Shown one piece after another: positions 57,449-64,000 of a DNA stretch of 64,000 nucleotides. Source of the stretch: Pomphorhynchus laevis (taxonomy: Eukaryota; Acanthocephala; Palaeacanthocephala; Echinorhynchida; Pomphorhynchidae); NCBI GenBank assembly GCA_012934845.2, contig WNNJ02002600.1:111303-175302 (forward strand), in the 5' to 3' direction. The translations under genes and the position numbers were made by a program. The notes under the pieces are model-generated. The model worked only from the letters and a program-made list of their open reading frames with translations. It was not told the DNA's origin and did no database searches. Every line of letters starts with the position of its first letter. The stretch's first letter is position 1.

Positions 57449-57987
57449 TAGTTATAATATGAAACTTATACGATAGAAAATCACATGAATTTGTAAAAAC
57501 ATCAGATCAAAATTTTTAACAGACTTTTAGCCTGAACCATTTATTTGATTTTCTAAAACACGCATTTTCTTAAAAAAGTTGTTTCGTCAAAAACACATAA
57601 TTATTCGATTGCTTCGTGCATATATTATTAAAGCTTTTGCTGCAATGCCTTTTACATAGCTGAATAAAGTATTTTGAATTAAATGCAAATATCGCATTTT
57701 CTCAAAATAAATTCAGAATTCGAATATTTTATAAGTTAAGATGATTTATAGTTCAGAATTTTTATTAATTGATTAACAAAGAATCAGGAGAAAGATCTGA
57801 GATCAACAGAAGAACTACTTTGCAATGAAGTTGCGACTCTTATTCCTCATCCAATCATAGCAGCGAAACATAAAATATTCGATTATAGAAATTTGATGAT
57901 AAAAAAGCTATTTTAGATATTCACGCTTTTATAAGCTTTTGATAAACTTAAAAATATTGACATTGGTATTTTTATCAGAAAATTACG

Positions 57988-58095
57988 TAGTTTTCTGAAG
58001 ATGCTAACATAAGAATTGTTGTATAAGAATTATTGGAGATGGATCAAAGAAAGAAGGAACATTTTATTTGATATTTCGCTAACTTATGTTAGACA
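57988..58095. repeat. Repeat M unit, rearranged
   Basis: Left part + strand (TTTTCTGAAGATGCTAACAT); right part minus strand (TAACATAAGTTAGCGAAATA, then TTTGATCCATCTCCAATAAT). The two halves face each other, so this is an inverted or recombined unit. Confidence 0.55.
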
Positions 58096-58244
58096 AAATT
58101 ATCTGTATAAATTTAAAATTCATAAAAACATTATAAGTGAAAGTATATTGTATGATTTGTCAAGCTTTTATAAGATTAAGTAGTAATGCAGGCATATATA
58201 ACAGCAATGCGCGTAAATATTATGAAATTATTATTCATTTATTT

Positions 58245-58605
58245 TTAGTCAAGGTGACTATTATCTTATCGAAATTAATTTAATTTTATTTATTTTTTGT
58301 CGTTACTGGATTTAGCAATTAAAGTAATTAATAATTTATATTAGTTATATTGATCGAGTATAAAATAATATATTAATATAATTTTTAATTTCATTATACC
58401 TTTAATTAGTTAAAGTAATATAATTATACTTTAATTAATTATCAATTATTTATTAAATTAAATCATTTTAGATTAATTAACTGTTTGGTTAAAATATAAT
58501 GTTTGTTAATTGTCAAGGTGATTATTATCTTTTCGAAATTATTCTCAAGCACTTAAACATGTTGTTAAATCGATTATTTATTTTTTATTTTCGTCTGTTA
58601 GATGT
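58245..58605. repeat. Direct repeat near the exon
   Basis: GTCAAGGTGACTATTATCTT at 58249 and GTCAAGGTGATTATTATCTT at about 58514, each followed by a CGAAATTA-like and a TTTATTTTTT stretch; about 264 bp apart. Confidence 0.55.
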
Positions 58606-58728
58606 CTTAAGCGATGACGGCACTATTACATTAGCAATTAGTATTCATTTGTATTTAATGTGACTTGATTTTTTCTTTCAATTAACTGATCCTGCATATT
58701 TTATGTACAATTCAAAAGATTAATTTAG

Positions 58729-58835
58729 AAATTTAAAAAGACTGGTGGAGTAAATGGATATCCCGTAATATGCGTGAAGGAGGAACAACCACTTTTAATA
58801 ACAAAGGACGTTCGTCTCGTTGATCCGTTTGATAA
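58729..58835 (+). CDS. MRPL24: MRPL24 exon after the KOW domain
   Basis: Follows the acceptor TAATTTAG and ends at a consensus donor, GATAA|GTGAGT (58836). The frame encodes KFKKTGGVNGYPVICVKEEQ and PLLITKDVRLVDPFD. Homologs have ...(S)EAPL....V(K/R)LVDP.D at the same spacing: from LN of the previous exon to PLL there are 26 residues in both this protein and human. The last two bases start a codon completed by the next exon. Confidence 0.95.
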
Positions 58836-61530
58836 GTGAGTTTTCTTCAACAAATCACATTTGCTCTGGTGATTAGTTTATATTTTTAATATTCAACGTC
58901 TTTATGCTAAAAATTCTTATACTTCGTCACCCTCTATTCTTCCCCTGATTCTTTTTTGATCCTTCGCTATTGGCACACGGAAAGATCTTATTATTTAAAT
59001 GCCCCAATATTTATAAACAACTGGCCTCAATTATACAATTGTATAAGTGATAATTTTGATATCATATTGATAAAATATGACGTGATTGTCATTGTGATTT
59101 TCTAGCTAACGACTCAATAGTTCGAAAACGCTGCTGATATTTAAAGAAGGTAAAAATGTCATAAAAATCAGTCAGTTCATATTCACATATATTCTGAGGT
59201 ATTGAAAGTGTATCAAAAGTATATTAAATTAATTAAATAGTGAACTTATGATGCATTTTATTGTTTATTTAATAGGACCGGATGAATTTAAAAACAGTAA
59301 AGACGTCAGAACGTTATCAGATGTATTATTAAAATTTGTTAAAGTACAATTTGAGACTTATTTGTGTATATAAATCAGCAAATCAATATAAAATAAATAA
59401 TATAGGATTTCTTTTAATAAATAATACAGATAAGTTGGATAGCAAGACGAACAAACTAATTAAATACATTAGTCTGAGTTTCTTTCAGTGATTCTTCAGC
59501 CTTCCTTATACCGTGGTGGGATCAGTTACTGCAAATTTACATCAATGCGCCACCTTGAAATTGAGCCAATCAAGGTCTGACATAACCTGATGTCCCTATC
59601 GCGGCTCACTATGGTGGGTAATCACGACATGAGGCGTTTAAGAAATCTTAGTATTTACTCTGCGGGAAGTTCTCTTGAAAAGAAAACGAATTCCGAGATA
59701 GACAAGGTACACCAGTTGCGCACTTGATTTTATCTCTTAATGAAAGATGCTGGGACCGTTTCAGGGCCAACCTTGTTCGTTTTAGAACACTCTTGAAACG
59801 ATTCAAGTCTAATTCGGAAGTTTATTTAGGCGTAATGGTGAACTCCAGGTATTTTAATGAATGTATAACGGAATTACTTGATTATGCAAAACGGAGAAGA
59901 GAGTAGAGATTGCTAGTCTCTTTAATGTTTTATTTGTTGCAGGAGCGCCATGAAAAGAAACCAGCTGCGTCTTGTAAGAGTTGAGAATAAAATAAGATTA
60001 GGGAAGCTGGCCTTTTAATCTTAGGAAAATATTGGCTGACTTTATGCATCCTTGGACATGTGTCCAGAAGACAAGGATGTGGTATCGTCAGCATATACCA
60101 CTAAATGTTGTTTACGCAACAGAGGTTTAAACATTATAATAGAAGCAGCAAGGTACAAGATTAAAGAAAGGAGAAGCCTTGGAGCACACCTGTAATCGGG
60201 TAGAACTTGCGTGCATTATCGTCGTTTTCATAAAAGAAACGCTTGGTATATAACAGTATCACCACTGTTAATAATTCTCGTTGGCAACCCAAGACCTTAG
60301 AGAAAATATAAGAAAATGAATGGAGATGCGGTCAAATGCAGTCAAAACGGTCATTGCAAGCTAATGTACACCTTTTGCTGAATGGATTGAGCGATCTTAA
60401 ACAAACCCATTCAATCCTATTGAAATCAAATTTAGTCAAACTAAATGGTTGTGGATTTTACAAGCAAGCGTTTTTTATAGATGGAGATAAGGAAAATTTG
60501 AATCGAGATGGGCCGCAAATCTTTAGCACATGTGACCTATTTTTTCTTTGATAAAAATATTCTTCAACTAACATTAATACCGTCAAAATCGGAATGGGAT
60601 GCTAAACCATTACGATGGTGATCTTACTCATCTGTCTATCTGTTAAAAGCTGACATACTCGATCGAAGATTGGTGCTCTGGTTTTGAAAGTGTCTAGGAA
60701 TGAACATAGGAAGTTCAGGATATCTATCATAGTTAAGTTCCTGCTTCGGAAGTCACACCAAGAAGTGATAGTTTGCGGTGAGGGAGTGGCTTCATAATTG
60801 TGCCGATAAATTTACTACCCTTAAACCCTGTCAAGGCCAAAGTTACCAATCCAACATGATGCTTTCTCTTTCCAGTATCCAAACTTCATGAATATCAACC
60901 AAAATAAAGGCTGGCGGAGTGAAGGCGTTCAATGCAGGTCATGTCCCTACTCAATTAAAGCATGTACCAAGAGCTATAATATTCGTTTGAGATGGCTTGT
61001 CTGAAAGAAACAGACATATTGGGTAGGTGTAACATTCTAGCTAGAAACTTGAGTTTTGTCAGAGTGAGATTGAAAATGCGGCCTTTATAGGTTATCGTAA
61101 AAGTCTCGGTAGCTTGATAATATAGCTAGAAATTATATCGGGATAAATTCACATTACCTACAACACGAAAAAGTCGAAATCTCACTCGTAGTAGGGTATC
61201 TTCTTCAAACCGCCACCGAAGTAGGTCATGCGAGGTTGATAGTTTTTGGCGCGAGTGTTGAATACATAAGGGTTTAAGCAACCACTTTTGGTCATTGCTA
61301 TAATTATTTATTATTAGTCAACTTAAAAATACGTTTGAGATATTCCGTTTTTAAATTGCATTAATACAAATTAATAATCAAGAACAATAACATCAGAGGC
61401 AAGAAGTATTAAATTGTAAATATAAAAATGATAATAAAATTATATTAAATTTATAATTTTTATAAAGTTTATTTTTAGAAAATTTTTAAAAATCTTTATC
61501 TTTTGGGATGATTGTATTTTATGATTTTAG
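58836..61530 (+). other. MRPL24 intron, 2.7 kb
   Basis: GTGAGT ... GATTTTAG. Two thirds of it is a decayed antisense LINE C copy (59490-61165). 58836-59480 is AT-rich with no recognised feature. Confidence 0.85.
59490..61165 (-). mobile_element. LINE C copy 2, decayed
   Basis: Colinear with 8830-10545 of family C copy 1 on the minus strand. Shared landmarks on the + strand are GTCAGCATATACCACTAAAT, AGATGCGGTCAAATGCAG and GACCTATTTTTTCTTTGATA. There are many indels and substitutions, and no long RT frame survives. Open frames on the + strand here (59724-59906, 60336-60551) are antisense shadows of the LINE. Confidence 0.85.
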
Positions 61531-61667
61531 CCATCCTTGTGAAGTAGAGTGGCGATACACGGAAGCTGGGGATAAGGTCAGGGTATCAAAAAGGACCGAA
61601 CGTATTATTCCCATACCCAAACAAGCCGAGGAAACTATTGACTACAAAACAAAGGAGTCATATCAAC
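61531..61667 (+). CDS. MRPL24: MRPL24 exon, C-terminal region
   Basis: Begins CCATCC after GATTTTAG. Joined to AA of the preceding exon it gives Asn-His-Pro and then [20 protein letters not shown] and [23 protein letters not shown]. Homologs read P.E.EWRFTE.GE.VRVS.RSGRIIP(I)P...DYKT at the same place. The likely donor is CAAC|GTAAAT at 61668; reading on gives an early stop at 61696. The final exon (in homologs containing KDT...M.E.GIKE) was not found within the window. Confidence 0.9.
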
Positions 61668-62685
61668 GTAAATGTTATGTTTCCAATAATAATTAATTAA
61701 TTATTAACGCAAATAATTTTTTAAAGTCCATTTACGACAAAGTATTTCAGATGTTTTATAAGATATTTATATTGTATGATATGATATTGATAATATTTTA
61801 TTTTTCTTGGGTAATACCCTGTATATCTTGCCAAGGTAGTCAAATTTTAAGTAAAGCAAAGGAATCTCCAATCCCTGTAAAATGATTTATTTGGAAAACT
61901 AATTATTCATTAGCCTTTGTGGTTATAATTAAAATTTCAAATGATAGTTGCTTTTCAGTTTTTGTTCTTCAACATTTATATGAAGAGATTCTAAATCAAA
62001 CCATTCACATAAATGAATGGTAATAATTAAAGCTATTTTTAAATCACTGCTTATTAAAAATATTATTTAAGTTTCACGATAAATTTCATTTTATTTTTTT
62101 ATTCATATTATTAGATTATTCATTTCTTTTCGTAATTAGATGAATAAATGATTACCGTGTTGAATGATATATTTGAGCGTTGTCAACAATGAAAATGGCA
62201 AGAGTTCTTGCGTTTGATATTGATAATACAGTTTAACTCAGACCCTAAAGGGTGTGAATCCTTCACTATGTATGTTTGTGAGTTTTATAAAGCACAAACG
62301 CATTTTTTAATCAAATTCTTAATATAAAACTGCAAGAACATTTGTTTCAATCAAAAACTCAATAATTTATTGAAATTATTTTAAAAAATATAAAAAACAA
62401 TTATTGTTTATATATATCTTGGACTCATGCAGCATTCTAAACATGAATGTAAAAATGCAGATGGTGATAAGTCAGAATTAAAATTATTTTTAAATGAAAT
62501 GAAATATATTTATTTTTACAGTTTTTAATATCAACAATCTTTGAACACACGTGTATATTTAATATTTTTATATTTTTATTCTATAAATAGAAAAGTCATT
62601 TACATTTATTTATTTTTTCTAGTTTTATATTTTTACAAAAATAAATATCATTTTCTTAATTAAAGCATAACTATATAAATATAGC
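61668..62685. other. AT-rich sequence, probably MRPL24 intron
   Basis: No recognised gene. ATGAAAATGGCAAGAGTTCT at 62188 opens a short frame of 13 codons. The motif TAGCCAGACTTTT occurs three times at 62680-62755 with an AT palindrome between, just before the Penelope-like frame. Confidence 0.5.
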
Positions 62686-64000
62686 CAGACTTTTATAGCC
62701 AGACTTTTTGTTATAAATATATTTATAACATAAATATAGCCAGACTTTTAAATAATTCTAAAAGTAAAGAAATAATAGGGTCAGATTTAAGTAAATATAT
62801 TCCTAAAATAAGGTATAAACTCCTACCACCATTAGGACGAAAAATTTGTAATTATAATAAAGAATTAAAATCAATATGTAACGATAATATTAGAAACATA
62901 ATGGAAACAGAATGCAATTGTAAAAGTCTTAGTTTTGATAAAATAAATGAACATATATGTACCCATAATCTAGAATTAATTGAAAATTGTGAATTAAGAA
63001 AGCTGCTATCAAAAGGGTATAAATATAGATTAAATAACAACAACGACAATAATAAAATTTACAGTTCGTTATATAATAACTTAAATGATTACTTTAGTAA
63101 GCTGATTAATAGTGAAAGCTCGAATATATCTAAGATAAAAATTTGGAAAGATTATATATTTGATAAAATTAAAAATAAAATGAAAATAACAAACAATTAT
63201 AACAGGAAAGATAAAATTAATAAAGATATGTATAAAGAACTTACTAAATTAAAGGATAACTATATAATAACAACTATTGATAAAGCTAGTAATAACTTTG
63301 TCTTCATATGCAAAAAGCTTTATTATGATATACTAATGAAAGAGGTTAATTCTAATGATTTAAATGTAAATCCAACATATGAACGTAGTGAGTTGAGTTT
63401 AGAAACAATTATTACAAGTCACTGTTCTATAATGGATAAAAGGGTATAAAGGTTGAATTAGATAATAAAACTATACCTATATTATATTGGAATCCAAAAT
63501 TACATAAAAATCCAATAAAACCTAGGTTTATATGTAGTGCGTTTAAATGTACATTAAAACCACTTTCTGTCTATATGAATAAAATACTTAAAGTAATTAA
63601 AGCACATTTTAAAAAATATTGCAGGTAATCGAAATTAATACTGGTATAAAACACTATTTCAGTATTAATTCCACAAAAGAATTTTTAGAACAGACAAAAG
63701 GAATAAATTTTCAAATATAAATACATACGATTTTAGTACGCTTTATACAAATCTAGATTTAGTAGATATTAAAGAAGCGTAGTAAAATTAATTAATCTTA
63801 TATTCGGAAAAAGATATACATATATATGTTATAATAATTATAACGCCTATCTAACAAAAATTAAACCATCAAGTAAATATAAATATATGGATAAAATTAA
63901 ATTAATAATCCTTAAATATTTTGATAAATCAAAATTATTTAAAAGTAGGGACATCTATATTTAGACAAATAAAAGGTGTTCCAATGGGTGGTAATAGTAG
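62686..64000 (+). mobile_element. Penelope-like retroelement, running off the window edge
   Basis: A Penelope-like reverse transcriptase, very AT-rich (Asn/Lys/Ile-rich protein). Family marks in order: an N-terminal LPPLGRKICNYNKEL, ATIDKASN-like TTIDKASNNFVFICKKLYYD, WNPKLHKNPIKPRFI (the conserved P-K-h-H-K), NTYDFSTLYTNLDLVDIKE with the catalytic Asp, and GVPMGGNSS at the very end. The catalytic YxDD and any GIY-YIG endonuclease lie beyond the window. A few interruptions are visible, so this copy is not intact. Confidence 0.85.
62901..63449 (+). pseudogene. Penelope-like RT, N-terminal segment
   Basis: Open for 182 codons, and upstream in the same frame back to about 62690. It contains METECNCKSLSFDKINEHIC (a Cys/His-containing N-terminal segment), a long Asn/Lys-rich region and KLKDNYIITTIDKASNNFVF, the start of the RT core typical of Penelope-like elements. 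The reading continues downstream in other frames. The extreme A/T content may reflect genome bias or long decay. Confidence 0.75.

Larger units (their letters stand above)
53536..58728 (+). other. MRPL24 intron, 5.2 kb
   Basis: GTAAGC ... TAATTTAG. Holds repeat K copies (53575-53715, 54070-54235), a hAT element and four hammerhead-like repeat units. No other gene is seen. Confidence 0.85.

Noticed and set aside
59724-60551. Open frames on the + strand at 59724-59906 and 60336-60551
   Set aside because: They are antisense to the decayed LINE C copy and have no family similarity.
62188-62330. Short frame MARVLAFDIDNT resembling a HAD phosphatase start
   Set aside because: It stops after 13 codons and no further HAD motif follows.
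62230-62330. Candidate last exon of MRPL24 after CTCAG at 62240
   Set aside because: The translated sequence shares only Pro-Lys with the expected KDT...GIKE region, so it is not convincing.

Overview
AT-rich DNA from an invertebrate animal. No bacterial feature is seen. The window is crowded with metazoan retroelements: CR1/L2-like, RTE-like, I/Jockey-like, a reverse transcriptase family with an endonuclease-like C-terminus, and a Penelope-like element. It also holds a hAT transposon, several foldback elements, and two conserved eukaryotic host genes, one of them with spliced exons. The phylum cannot be fixed from sequence alone; flatworm-like LINE proteins make a flatworm or similar lophotrochozoan plausible, but this is weak.

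Host genes. (1) YKT6, an R-SNARE with a longin domain, is a single intact frame at 34520-35113. (2) MRPL24 (mitochondrial ribosomal protein uL24m) lies on the + strand as four exons at 46921-47096, 53440-53535, 58729-58835 and 61531-61667. None is conspicuous as an ORF, but joined in phase they give about 170 residues aligning with animal MRPL24. The introns (6.3, 5.2 and 2.7 kb) are filled with transposon debris. The first exon (upstream) and the last exon (downstream) were not found.

Layout. 1-5.7 kb: no gene; foldbacks and a MITE-like element. 5.7-15.7 kb: two nearly identical inverted copies of CR1/L2-like family A flank an I/Jockey-like LINE (C1). 15.7-17.0 kb: a 1.25-kb foldback with target-site duplication. 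17.3-20.2 kb: RTE-like LINE. 20.9-21.7 kb: second large foldback. 22-28.9 kb: fragments of CR1-like family D, an RT/endonuclease fragment, and a family A 3' end that carries 3'-transduced flank. 29-33 kb: nearly full-length CR1/L2-like element B1. 34.5-35.1 kb: YKT6. 35.6-39.6 kb: nested LINE fragments. 40.6-41.4 kb: B2, with an inverted end. 43.6-44.7 kb: old family A/B copy. 44.7-45.8 kb: broken Ty3/Gypsy-type LTR fossil. 46.9-61.7 kb: MRPL24, whose introns hold a 234-bp tandem array, an RT fragment, a hAT element with TIRs and target-site duplication, antisense LINE C copies and hammerhead-like repeats. 62.7-64 kb: a Penelope-like reverse transcriptase running off the window edge.

The genes do not form a pathway. 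The window shows two housekeeping genes surviving in a landscape of recent and decayed retroelements. Best leads: the intron-loaded MRPL24, the unusual YKT6 C-terminus, a 3' transduction linking two LINE copies 18.6 kb apart, the shared 3' hairpins of the LINE families, and the dispersed RT family with zinc finger plus endonuclease-like domain.
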